64,000 nucleotides of DNA from Myxococcales bacterium (GTDB lineage Bacteria > Myxococcota > Polyangia > Nannocystales > Nannocystaceae). A program made the translations under genes and the position numbers. Below the pieces are notes generated by a model. It had not been told where the DNA came from. It did no database searches and worked only from the letters and a program-made list of their open reading frames with translations. Positions 36,460 through 45,231 of this stretch are shown piece by piece (within the stretch, counting starts at the first letter, position 1; the number at the start of each line of letters is the position of its first letter). Location of the stretch: contig JAEUJW010000040.1 of assembly GCA_016793465.1 (NCBI GenBank), positions 62,001-126,000 on the forward strand, given 5' to 3'.

Positions 36460-37863
36460 TCAGAAACGCGCCGTCAGCAGCGCCCCCGCCCCGCCCGGCG
36501 CCAGCGCGATCGGCCCCTGGCGCGCCGTGCGGCGCTGGCGCGCCCGGTGCAGCGCCCCGCGCGTGTTGATCAGGTAGCCGACCGAGCGCACCAGCATGCC
36601 CGCGCCGAGCCCGAGGAAGAACGCCGCGGTGGTGTGTCCGCGGGTCGCCGCCCTCAGCTCGGCCTGCAGCGCCGCGTCCGACCACAGCGCCTCGCGGTCG
36701 GCGTCGTTGTACGTGCGCGCCGTGAAGTACACCCCGATGGTCCCGCCGATCACCCCGACCATGCCGAGCGCCGCCTCGGCCGTCCACACGCCCTGCCTGA
36801 CCTTGCGCCGGTCCGACAGCAGCACCAGGTGGGCCGCCGCCATGCCGACCGCCGCGCCGAGGACCCCCGCGCCCGCGCTGCGCAGCGACACCCCGCGCGA
36901 CAGCAGGTCGCGGCACGGCCAGCCCGACGCCCCGCACTCGACGTCGCCGCGCCGCAGCGCCCGCTTGACCTCGACCTGCCCGCCCGCGAGCAGCCCGACG
37001 CCGACGCCGAGCATCAGCCCCGGCGAGGCCATGCGCCGCGCGTCCGCGTACGGCGGACGCCGCGGCGTCGCCTCGATCTGCACCACCGGCGCCACGCCGT
37101 TCGCCGGCACCACCACCTCCGTCCGCCCCTCCGCGTAGTACTCGTCGGCGATCCACACCTCCCACGTGCCCGCGTCGAGCATCGTCACCACCTCGGCCGT
37201 CCGCGAGCGCGCCGGCGGCGTGTGCATCACCAGGTCGGGCCGCGCGTCCGCGGCTCGCCCGCGGTACCTCACCCGCACCTCGAGGTCCGACGCCGACTCC
37301 GGCGTCGTCACCGCCACCCGCACCGGCACCAGCTTCGCCTCGAGCTGCGCCAGCCGCTGCGTCACCTCCGGGTCCCCGTGCCCGCGCACCTCCAGCTCGC
37401 GCAGGTAGCTCTCCGCGTGCCCGCGGTGGCCCATCGCCTCGCGCGCCCGCGCCGCGCCCAGCAGGTCCGTCGGCGAGCTCGACCTGCGCCACGCCTCCTC
37501 GTACTCGAGCGCCGCCTCGAGCAGCCGCCCCGCCGCCAGCAGCTGCTCCGCCGTCAACGCCCCCGGCGGCGCCGCGGTCGGCGTCGCCGCCGGCGCGGGC
37601 GTCGGAAGGTTCGACGACACGAGCGGCTGGGTCGGCGCCGGTCGTGCCACCGGCGCCGCGCTCGTCGATCCCGCCACCGGCGTCGCGCTCGTCGGCCCCG
37701 CCACTGGCGTCGCGCTCGTCGGCCTCGCCACCGGCGTCGCGCTCGTCGGCCCCGCCACCGGCGTCGTATTGAACGCCGGCCCCGCCGACGGCGTGCTTGC
37801 AGGTGCACCGGAAGCGGGGGCCGCGAGCGCGACGGCGAGGGTCCAGACCAGAGCTGACGACAT
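36460..37863 (-). CDS. Exported protein with Pro/Thr repeat, TPR-like region and membrane helices
   Basis: 467 residues from ATG at 37863. A signal peptide (SALVWTLAVALAAPASGAPA) precedes a ~75-residue Pro/Ala/Ser/Thr linker built of nine-residue units (TSATPVAGP and variants). Then a TPR-like helical pair appears (LTAEQLLAAGRLLEAALEYEEAW, DLLGAARAREAMGHRGHAESYLREL), followed by a beta-rich segment (VRVAVTTPESASDLEVRVRY, GTWEVWIADEYY) like a PEGA-type domain. The C-terminal 190 residues have several hydrophobic stretches (GLMLGVGVGLLAGG, GVLGAAVGMAAAHLVLL, MVGVIGGTIGVYF). This layout matches myxobacterial TPR/PEGA envelope proteins often found with signalling or secretion genes. Specific function unknown. 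Confidence 0.7.
   Translation of the reverse strand: MSSALVWTLAVALAAPASGAPASTPSAGPAFNTTPVAGPTSATPVARPTSATPVAGPTSATPVAGSTSAAPVARPAPTQPLVSSNLPTPAPAATPTAAPPGALTAEQLLAAGRLLEAALEYEEAWRRSSSPTDLLGAARAREAMGHRGHAESYLRELEVRGHGDPEVTQRLAQLEAKLVPVRVAVTTPESASDLEVRVRYRGRAADARPDLVMHTPPARSRTAEVVTMLDAGTWEVWIADEYYAEGRTEVVVPANGVAPVVQIEATPRRPPYADARRMASPGLMLGVGVGLLAGGQVEVKRALRRGDVECGASGWPCRDLLSRGVSLRSAGAGVLGAAVGMAAAHLVLLSDRRKVRQGVWTAEAALGMVGVIGGTIGVYFTARTYNDADREALWSDAALQAELRAATRGHTTAAFFLGLGAGMLVRSVGYLINTRGALHRARQRRTARQGPIALAPGGAGALLTARF
37654..37761 (-). repeat. Four tandem 27-bp coding repeats
   Basis: Direct units at 37654-37680, 37681-37707, 37708-37734 and 37735-37761; the last three are nearly identical. They encode the nine-residue linker units of the exported protein on the minus strand. 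The period keeps frame. Confidence 0.85.
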
Positions 37864-38049
37864 GCGGGCGACCTTACCGAAACCCCCGCAGCGGCGCGAG
37901 GCCCACCTCCATATGTCCCGTGGACCAGGCGCGGCGCCGCCGATTCGACCGCCACGGATCGCGCCCGCGCCGGCGCCCGCAGGGCCGCGCCCGGGCGCAC
38001 GCTCGAACGCCGTTTCATCGGCCCCCGTAGTTCGGCTATCGTCGCGCCC

Positions 38050-39138
38050 ATGTCGACCCGCCTCGCCGAGCCGGTGGCCTTCGCCGCCGGAGTCACCGCA
38101 CCCAACCGCTGCTGGCTCGCGCCGATGACCAACCAGCAGTCGCACGCCGACGGCACCCTGTCCGACGACGAGCACGCCTGGCTCATGCGCCGCGCCGCCT
38201 TCGGCGTGGTCGAGACCTGCGCCGCCTACATCGCCGACGACGGCAAGGGCTGGCCCGGCGAGCTCGGCGTCGCCTCGGACCTGCACGACCGCGGGCTCGC
38301 CCGCCTCGCCCGCGACATCACCGCCGCGGGCGCGCTCGGCCTGGTTCAGATCTTCCACGGCGGCGTGCGGGCCCCGCAGTCCGTCACCGGCGTGGTGCCG
38401 TGGAGCGCCTCGACCTGGCACGAGGACGGCCCCGACTTCACCGATCCGCGCACCGCCGACGAGCCCGACATCCTCCGCGCGATCGCCCAGTTCGGCGAGG
38501 CGGCCGCCCGCTCGCGGCGCGCCGGCTTCGCGGGCGTCGAGCTCCACGGCGCCCACGGCTACCTGCTGTCGCAGTTCATGAGCCGCACCATGAACCCACG
38601 CACCGACGGCTGGGGCGCCACCCTCGAGGGCCGCGCCCGCCTCGTCCGCGAGGCCACCCGCGCCGCGCGGGCCGCCTGCCCGCGCCCGTTCCTCGTCGGC
38701 GTGCGCCTCTCGCCCGAGGACTTCGGCCACGCCAGGGGCCTCGACCTCGACGAGACGCTGCAGATCGCCAGCTGGCTCGCCGAGGACGGCATCGACTTCC
38801 TCCACGTCTCGCTGTGGGACGTCGCCAGGAACACCGCCAAGCGCCCCGACCAGCACCCGCTCCCGCTGTTCCGCGCCGCCGTGCCCGATCACGTCCGCCT
38901 CGTCGCCGCCGGCAAGATCTGGACCCGCGACGACGCCGAGCGCACGCTCGACCTCGGCGCCGACTTCGTCGCCCTCGGCCGCGCCGCGATCGCCAACCCC
39001 GACTGGCCGCGCCAGGTCCTCGATCCGAACTTCGAACCCGTCCGCCCCCCGCACCCCCCCGCCGACCTCGCCTCCAAGGCCGTGAGCCCCACCCTCATCG
39101 AGTACCTGCGCCGCTGGAAGGGCTTCGTCGGCGACTGA
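38050..39138 (+). CDS. NADH:flavin oxidoreductase (Old Yellow Enzyme family)
   Basis: 362 residues from ATG at 38050. It is a TIM-barrel OYE: the N-terminal APNRCWLAPMTNQQS matches the first strand with the conserved P-M-T flavin contacts, GLVQIFHGGVRAP holds the Q-x-x-H-G motif, FAGVELHGAHGYLLSQFMS holds the catalytic/phosphate HGAHGYL motif, and DFVALGRAAIANPDWP is the C-terminal FMN-phosphate strand. It reduces activated alkenes or related electrophiles using NAD(P)H and FMN. It is a single-domain enzyme unlike the fused OYE at 1471-3705. It is divergent from the preceding exported-protein gene, with 186 bases between the starts. Confidence 0.9.
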   Translation: MSTRLAEPVAFAAGVTAPNRCWLAPMTNQQSHADGTLSDDEHAWLMRRAAFGVVETCAAYIADDGKGWPGELGVASDLHDRGLARLARDITAAGALGLVQIFHGGVRAPQSVTGVVPWSASTWHEDGPDFTDPRTADEPDILRAIAQFGEAAARSRRAGFAGVELHGAHGYLLSQFMSRTMNPRTDGWGATLEGRARLVREATRAARAACPRPFLVGVRLSPEDFGHARGLDLDETLQIASWLAEDGIDFLHVSLWDVARNTAKRPDQHPLPLFRAAVPDHVRLVAAGKIWTRDDAERTLDLGADFVALGRAAIANPDWPRQVLDPNFEPVRPPHPPADLASKAVSPTLIEYLRRWKGFVGD

Positions 39139-39228
39139 CCCCGCACCCGGCCGGAGCGAGGCCCGGCCGTCGAGGCCGAGCCCGACCTGCGTGCGCCGCT
39201 GGCCCGTCGCGGCGGATCGCCACCCGCG

Positions 39229-39256
39229 GGAACTTTCCTCGCGCACCCCTGTCTCA
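39229..39256 (+). promoter_or_regulatory. ECF-sigma-like promoter of alpha-2-macroglobulin gene 2
   Basis: GGAACTT at 39229-39235, a 15-base spacer and GTCTCA at 39251-39256. Transcription would start close to the ATG at 39265, giving a leaderless or nearly leaderless message; consistently, no ribosome-binding site is visible. The element matches the one at 26034 in sequence and spacing. Confidence 0.45.
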
Positions 39257-39264
39257 GCCGCGCC

Positions 39265-42200
39265 ATGCCCCCCGCGGTCCTGTCATCGCGACCGTGGACG
39301 GTCGCGCTCGCCCTCACGTGCGCCCTCGCGTGCGCGTGCAAGCCCGCCGCGCCCGCCGATGTCCGCCCCGACGTCCCGCTCCCGGCCGACATCACCGTGC
39401 TGCCGCTGTTCGACCCCGCCGCCCACGGCCCCGGTCGTCCGCCGCCCGCCGTCCCGTCCGAGCCGCTGGCCGTGCTCGACATCGGCCCGCAGGGCAGCGT
39501 CGGCCACGTCTCCGAGCTGCACGTCCGCTTCAACCAGCCGGTCGTCTCGCTCGCGCTGCCGACCGCCGACCCCACCGCGTTCTTCATCATCGACCCGCCG
39601 CTGCCCGGCGCGGCGCGCTGGGCCGAGCCCGACCGCCTGGTCTTTCGGCCATCCGAGCAGCCGCGCGGCGCGACCCGCTACCGCGTCCGCCTGGCCCCCG
39701 GAGTGATTAAAACCCTCGACGACCAATTATTAAAAGATCCGCCGAGCTGGAGCTTCGAGACCGAGCGCCCGCAGGTCCACGACCTCTCGCTGATCCGCGG
39801 CGCCACCGACGTCGCGATCGACGCCCCGGTGGTGTTCTACTTCGACCAGCCGATCGCCGCGCGCGAGCTCGCCGGCTACCTCACCGCCAGCGCCCGCCCG
39901 ATCGGCGCCGACGGACCCGGCGCCCCCGTCGACCTCGTGGTCCGGCCGACCACCCGCGCCGACCTCGTGATCGTCGGCGAGACCTGGCGCAGCGAGCGGC
40001 TCTCGCAGCTGCTCACGGTCCGCCCGCGCACCCGCTGGCCCAGCGCCAGCACGATCGCGCTCGACCTGCGCCCCGGCCTGCAGGGCGTCCGCGGCCCGCT
40101 CCCGCTCGACAGCGCCTACAGCCACGAGTTCTCCACCCCGCAGCCCCAGGCGATCATCAAGAGCACGTGCACGCGCAAGGCCCCCTGCGGCTTCGACAGC
40201 CCCGTGCTCACCTTCCGCAACCCCGTCCACGAGGACGACGTCGACAAGATCAGCGTCACCCCGCGCCCCGCCCGCCTCGAGGTCGAGCGGTGGGGCGAGC
40301 GCGAGGTCAGCCTCACCGGCGCCTTCCTCCCCCACGTCGACTACACCATCCGCGTCGCACCTGGCCTGCGGGACACCTTCGGCCAGACCATGCCCGCGGC
40401 CAGCGTGCGCGCCGCGTTCATCGAGCAGGCCGGCCTCCAGCTGTCGAGCTCGACCGGCATCCTCCCGCCCGCGCGCCCCCACGTCGGCCTCGAGACCCAC
40501 CACCTCCGCCGCGTGCGCGTCCGCGTCGGCCTGTTTGACCATCATGAGCTCGCGGCGATCGCCGACACCGACGACCTCGAGGACCGCGCCCTCGCGCTCG
40601 TGCCGTTCCCCGCCGACGCCCGCGCCGAGACTTTAATTATCGACCCCAGGGGCCCGACCCGCTGGGGCTCGCAGGCCCTCGACCTCGCCGCCCTCACGGC
40701 CCCGCTGCGCCCGGCCGGCCCGCTCCACGGCGCCGTGCTCGTCGAGGTCACCCCGCTCGAGCTCGTCGGGGACGCCGGCCGCCACGAGCGCCCGCCGCCG
40801 GTCCGCGGCCTGTTCCGCGTCACCGACCTCATGCTCGTCGCCCACGCCTCGCGCTCGGCCACCGTCGTGCGCGCGCTCGACCTGTCCTCCGGGACACCCG
40901 TCGCCGGGGTCGAGCTGTGCCGCCTCGGCCCCGCCGAGCACGACCCGACCTGCCGCCCGCTCGGCACCACCGACGCCGCCGGCCTCCTCCGCACCAGCGT
41001 GCCCTTCCCCGGCCGCCTGCGCCCCCCGCCGAATTTCTACGACGACGAGGACGAGGAAGCGGAGCTCGTCACGGACGACGACGACGACGACACCGACGAG
41101 CACGAACAAGTCAGCGAGCCGTCCGAGCCGCCCGCCGAGCGCCTGCGGCTGATCGCCCGCACCGCCGGCGGCGACCACACGCACCTCGACCTCGGCCTCG
41201 CCCCGGCGCTGTCCCGCCGCGAAAACCCGCAGCTGCGCCCCGGCGAGCGCCTCATGCTCGGCCTCGTGCGCGAGCGCGGCGCCTACCGCCCCGGCGAGCG
41301 CGTGCACCTGGTCGGCTGGTCGGCGATCGAGACCCCGCACAACCGCCACACGCTCGCGACCCTCGGCCGCGGCACGCCGGTGCAGCTGAGCCTGCGCGAC
41401 AGCCACGGGCAGATCGTCGCGCAGACCACCGGCCGCACGACCGCCGCCGGCAAGTTCTCCGCGACCTTCACCATCCCGGACGACGCCCGCCTCGGCCACT
41501 ACGAGGCCGCCGCCACGCTCGTCGGCGAGGTCGCCACCGTCGACCTGAAGGTCGAGGACTACCGCGTGCCCGAGTTCTCCGTGCGCGCCGCCCCGCGCCG
41601 CCCCGACATCCTCCACAGAGAGCACGCCCTCACCGACATCCACGCCGAGTACTACTTCGGCGGCCCCGTCGACCTCAAGCGGCTGCACACCCGCACCGAC
41701 TGCGACCCGCTGCGCTACCGCCCGCCGAACGTCGACGGCATGTGGTCGGTCGGCCCGAGCGGCCCGACCCCCGGCCGCACCTGGGGCACGCGCGCCGACG
41801 TCGCCGCCAGGCCCGGCGACCCCCCCGGCCAGCGCACGCTCGACAGCGTCGAGGAGCTCCGCGACCCCCGCTTCGCCCACCGCTGCAGCGTCAGCGTGTT
41901 CGCCGAGGACGCCTCGGCCCAGGGCGTCGGCGCCGAGACCTCCTACCTCGTCCACCCCGCGGCGCTCTACCTCGCCGTCCAGCCGCCGACCGGCGTCACC
42001 CACGTCGGCGACCGCGCAACTATTAAAATTCGCGGACTGAACCGCGACGGCGACCGCGTCGCCGCCACGCAGGTGCGCCTCGACCTCGAGCGCCACTGGG
42101 ACGTGCCGGTCCACGAAGAACAGGACGGCCACAAGATCCTCGTCGACTACGTGCACAAGCACGCCGCCCTCCCGCCCTGCACCGTCGACCTCGCCGCCGC

Positions 42201-45144
42201 CGGCCCCGACGCGACCTGCACCGTCACCGCCGACGCCGAGGGCGAGATCCGCATCACCGCCGCCGCCGCCGTCGACGGCCGCACCGCCCACACCGACGCC
42301 GCCTTCCACGTCACCCGGCGCCTCGCCCCGCGCCCCACCGTCGCCCTCGCCCCGCCCCGCGGCCTCGAGCTGCGCCCGAGCGCGACCACCGTGCGCCCCG
42401 GCGACCGCGTCGACGTGGTGATCCGCGGCCCGTGGAGCGGCGCCCGCGGCCAGCTCGTCAGCGCCCGCGCCGGCGTGCACGACGTCGTCCCGTTCGTGCT
42501 CGACGGCGACCAGGCCACCGTCTCGCTCGTCGCCGACGACACCTGGACCCCCTCGCTCCACCTCGAGGCCCACGTCGTCACCCGCGACCGCCGCGGCCTG
42601 CTCCACCGCCACAGCGCCGCCGCCACCCTCTCGCAGGCCCCCGACCACCGCCGCCTGCACGTCGACGTCGAGGCCCCGCGCACCGCCGGCCCGCGCGACA
42701 GGCTGCCCATCACCGTCACCGTGCGCGACGACCAGGGCCGACCCGCCGCCGGACGCGTCGCCCTGTGGGCCGTCGACGAGGCCGTGCTCGCCCTCACCGA
42801 CGAGCGCCTGCCCGACCTCCTGCCCCGCTTCGTGCCCGACCGCCGCGCCGAGGTCGACGACTACGACGACTTCTGGCAGCTGCGCGTGCCCTACGTGCCG
42901 CGCACCCAGGACCCCTGGCTGGTGGGCGGCGGCGGCGGTGCCGGCTTCGGCTCGCGCTCGACCCGCGTCCCTTCGGTACGCTCCGCCAGGGCCGAGGTCC
43001 AGGGCGCCCCGAGCGCGCGCGAGAGGTTCGAGACCACCCCGCTGTTCCTCGCCGACGCGGCCGTCGACGCCGGCGGCCGCGCGCGCGTGGTCGCCGACCT
43101 GCCCGACAACCTGACGACCTTCCGCATCACCGCGATCGCCTCGGCCCCGCTGGCCGGCGCGCCCGCGGCCCCCGGCCGCTTCGGCGGGGCCGAGGCCCGC
43201 ACGGTCGTCAGCGCCCCGCTGATCGTCCGCGCCGTCGCGCCCCGCGGGCTGCGCCCCGGCGACACCGCCGAGCTCGCCGCCCTCGTCGAGAACCGCACCG
43301 GCCGCGCCGGCCGCGTCGCCGTGTCGGCCGACCTGCTCGCAGCGACAGGTCCCTCGGGACCTGCCCTCGAGCTCCTGTCCAAAGCGACAGACGAGGCCGC
43401 GCTCGCGCCCGGCGGCCAGGCCCGCGTGGCCTTCCAGGTCCGCGCCCGCGCCCCGGCCCTGGCCCGCCTCGAGCTGCGCGCCCGCTTCGCCGCCGAGGGC
43501 ACCACCGCCGCCGACGCCGTGCGCGTCGACCTCCCGGTCGCGGCCGAGGCCACGCTGATCGACCGCGTGGCCGTGCACGGCGCCCTGACGTCCGACCGCG
43601 CCGCCCAGATCCCGGTGCAGATCCCCCGGGACGCGCTCGCCGGCCTCGGCGGCCTCGAGCTCACCGCCTCGTCCTCGCTGACCTCCGGCCTCGAGGACGC
43701 CGCCCGCGCCCTCGTCGACTACCCCTACGGCTGCGCCGAGCAGACCGCCTCGCGCCTGGTCCCCCTGCTCGCCCTGCGCGAGCTGTCGACCCCCGTGCCC
43801 GACGACTACCTCGCCGCCACCCTCGCCCGCCTCGCCCGCATGCAGACCGACGACGGCGGCTTCGCCTACTGGCCCGGCGACCGCGACGTCCACCCCTACG
43901 CGTCCGCCTACGCCACCTGGACGCTGCAGCGCGCCGCCGCCGCCGGCCTGCCTGTCCCCAAGGACATGCTGGCCCGCGCCCTCCGCCACCTCGAGGCCGC
44001 GGTCGAGTCCGCCGACCTCACCGCCCTGGCCTCGCGCCGCGCCGACGCCGGCATCACCCTCGCCCTCGCCCTCCACACGCTCGCCGAGGCCGGCGTGACC
44101 TCCGACGCGGTCGACGCCGCCGCCTCCGCGCTCCACACCCACCGCGGCCGCCTGCCCCTGTTCGCCCGCGCGACCCTGCTGCTCGCCCTCCACCGCCGCG
44201 ACCCGTCTCACCCGCACGTCCGCGCCCTCGCCGACGAGCTGCTCGGCAGCCTGTCCGAAGGGCCATCCGAGGCGCACACCGTCGAGCGCCTGGCCCACGA
44301 CCTCGACGCCTACTTCCACTCCGACACCCGCAGCGACGCGCTCGTGCTGCTCGCGCTCCTCCACGCCCGCCCCGACCACCCCGCGCTCGCCAAGCTCGCG
44401 CGCGGCCTCGAGGACCGCCGCCATGGCGGCGCGTGGCGCAACACCCAGGAGAACGCCTACGCCGTGGCCGCCCTGGCCGGCTGGACCCGCCTGAAGGAGC
44501 CCGCCGCGCCCGACCTCCAGGCCCGCGTGTGGCTGGCCGGCCGCACGGCCCTCGACGCCCCGCTGCGCGGCCGCGAGGCGACCACCGCCGTGCACACGCC
44601 GATGACCGACCTGATCGCCCTGACCCGAGAGACAGACGGCGTGCTCCCGGTGGTCCTCCAGCGCCAGGGCAACGGCCCGCTCTACTACCGCCTCGGCCTC
44701 GACTGGGCCCCCGGCGGCGACGACCTGCCCGCGCGCGCGCAGGGCCTCGCGCTGACCCGCACGCTGCGCGGCGAGACCTCCACCCCGCGCCTCGGCGACC
44801 CCATCGCCGTCGACCTCGAGCTCCGCGCCGACCGCCGCACCCGCTACGTCGCCGTCGACATCCCCATCCCCGCCGGCCTCGAGCCGCTGCAGCAGGACCT
44901 CGGCAAGGGCCAGGCCGCCGCCAGCCTCACGGGCACCGGCGGCCGGTGGTTCGACCACCAGGAGCTCCGCCGCGACCGCGTGCTGCTCTTCATCGACGAC
45001 CTCCCCCCCGGCACCCACCGCCACACCATCCACCTGCGCGCCACCAGCCGCGGCAGCTACGCCTTCCCCCCCGCGAAGGCCGAGGCGATGTACATCCCCG
45101 AGATCTACGGCCGCACCACCGCGACCCGCCTCACCGTCCGTTGA
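39265..45144 (+). CDS. Alpha-2-macroglobulin family lipoprotein, copy 2
   Basis: 1959 residues from ATG at 39265. The N-terminal signal ends in a Cys-rich lipobox region (ALACAC). The domain order is the same as in copy 1: HVRFNQPVVSL, GLVRERGAYRPGERVHLVGW, KVEDYRVPEFSV, RVALWAVDEAVL, a shorter Gly-rich bait-like loop (GGGGGAGFGSRS), then FETTPLFLADAAVD and DNLTTFRITAIA. The thioester motif is CAEQ (Cys1490-Gln1493). A distinctive insertion near residues 592-620 is almost entirely Glu/Asp. Similarity to copy 1 runs through the whole length, so the pair arose by duplication of the entire gene; the bait-like loops differ, which would change the range of proteases captured. Envelope-anchored. 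Confidence 0.93.
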   Translation: MPPAVLSSRPWTVALALTCALACACKPAAPADVRPDVPLPADITVLPLFDPAAHGPGRPPPAVPSEPLAVLDIGPQGSVGHVSELHVRFNQPVVSLALPTADPTAFFIIDPPLPGAARWAEPDRLVFRPSEQPRGATRYRVRLAPGVIKTLDDQLLKDPPSWSFETERPQVHDLSLIRGATDVAIDAPVVFYFDQPIAARELAGYLTASARPIGADGPGAPVDLVVRPTTRADLVIVGETWRSERLSQLLTVRPRTRWPSASTIALDLRPGLQGVRGPLPLDSAYSHEFSTPQPQAIIKSTCTRKAPCGFDSPVLTFRNPVHEDDVDKISVTPRPARLEVERWGEREVSLTGAFLPHVDYTIRVAPGLRDTFGQTMPAASVRAAFIEQAGLQLSSSTGILPPARPHVGLETHHLRRVRVRVGLFDHHELAAIADTDDLEDRALALVPFPADARAETLIIDPRGPTRWGSQALDLAALTAPLRPAGPLHGAVLVEVTPLELVGDAGRHERPPPVRGLFRVTDLMLVAHASRSATVVRALDLSSGTPVAGVELCRLGPAEHDPTCRPLGTTDAAGLLRTSVPFPGRLRPPPNFYDDEDEEAELVTDDDDDDTDEHEQVSEPSEPPAERLRLIARTAGGDHTHLDLGLAPALSRRENPQLRPGERLMLGLVRERGAYRPGERVHLVGWSAIETPHNRHTLATLGRGTPVQLSLRDSHGQIVAQTTGRTTAAGKFSATFTIPDDARLGHYEAAATLVGEVATVDLKVEDYRVPEFSVRAAPRRPDILHREHALTDIHAEYYFGGPVDLKRLHTRTDCDPLRYRPPNVDGMWSVGPSGPTPGRTWGTRADVAARPGDPPGQRTLDSVEELRDPRFAHRCSVSVFAEDASAQGVGAETSYLVHPAALYLAVQPPTGVTHVGDRATIKIRGLNRDGDRVAATQVRLDLERHWDVPVHEEQDGHKILVDYVHKHAALPPCTVDLAAAGPDATCTVTADAEGEIRITAAAAVDGRTAHTDAAFHVTRRLAPRPTVALAPPRGLELRPSATTVRPGDRVDVVIRGPWSGARGQLVSARAGVHDVVPFVLDGDQATVSLVADDTWTPSLHLEAHVVTRDRRGLLHRHSAAATLSQAPDHRRLHVDVEAPRTAGPRDRLPITVTVRDDQGRPAAGRVALWAVDEAVLALTDERLPDLLPRFVPDRRAEVDDYDDFWQLRVPYVPRTQDPWLVGGGGGAGFGSRSTRVPSVRSARAEVQGAPSARERFETTPLFLADAAVDAGGRARVVADLPDNLTTFRITAIASAPLAGAPAAPGRFGGAEARTVVSAPLIVRAVAPRGLRPGDTAELAALVENRTGRAGRVAVSADLLAATGPSGPALELLSKATDEAALAPGGQARVAFQVRARAPALARLELRARFAAEGTTAADAVRVDLPVAAEATLIDRVAVHGALTSDRAAQIPVQIPRDALAGLGGLELTASSSLTSGLEDAARALVDYPYGCAEQTASRLVPLLALRELSTPVPDDYLAATLARLARMQTDDGGFAYWPGDRDVHPYASAYATWTLQRAAAAGLPVPKDMLARALRHLEAAVESADLTALASRRADAGITLALALHTLAEAGVTSDAVDAAASALHTHRGRLPLFARATLLLALHRRDPSHPHVRALADELLGSLSEGPSEAHTVERLAHDLDAYFHSDTRSDALVLLALLHARPDHPALAKLARGLEDRRHGGAWRNTQENAYAVAALAGWTRLKEPAAPDLQARVWLAGRTALDAPLRGREATTAVHTPMTDLIALTRETDGVLPVVLQRQGNGPLYYRLGLDWAPGGDDLPARAQGLALTRTLRGETSTPRLGDPIAVDLELRADRRTRYVAVDIPIPAGLEPLQQDLGKGQAAASLTGTGGRWFDHQELRRDRVLLFIDDLPPGTHRHTIHLRATSRGSYAFPPAKAEAMYIPEIYGRTTATRLTVR

Positions 45145-45231
45145 GAGGAAGACGGAAATTTTTAATAAGGCGCCCGCCCGCGCCCGGAATTCCTCGTCGC
45201 CCCGCGTCTGTGGCATCCTCCGCGGGCCGGC

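Noticed and set aside
37654..37761. Tandem 27-bp repeats considered as regulatory iterons
   Set aside because: They lie inside a coding sequence, in frame, and encode a Pro/Thr linker.
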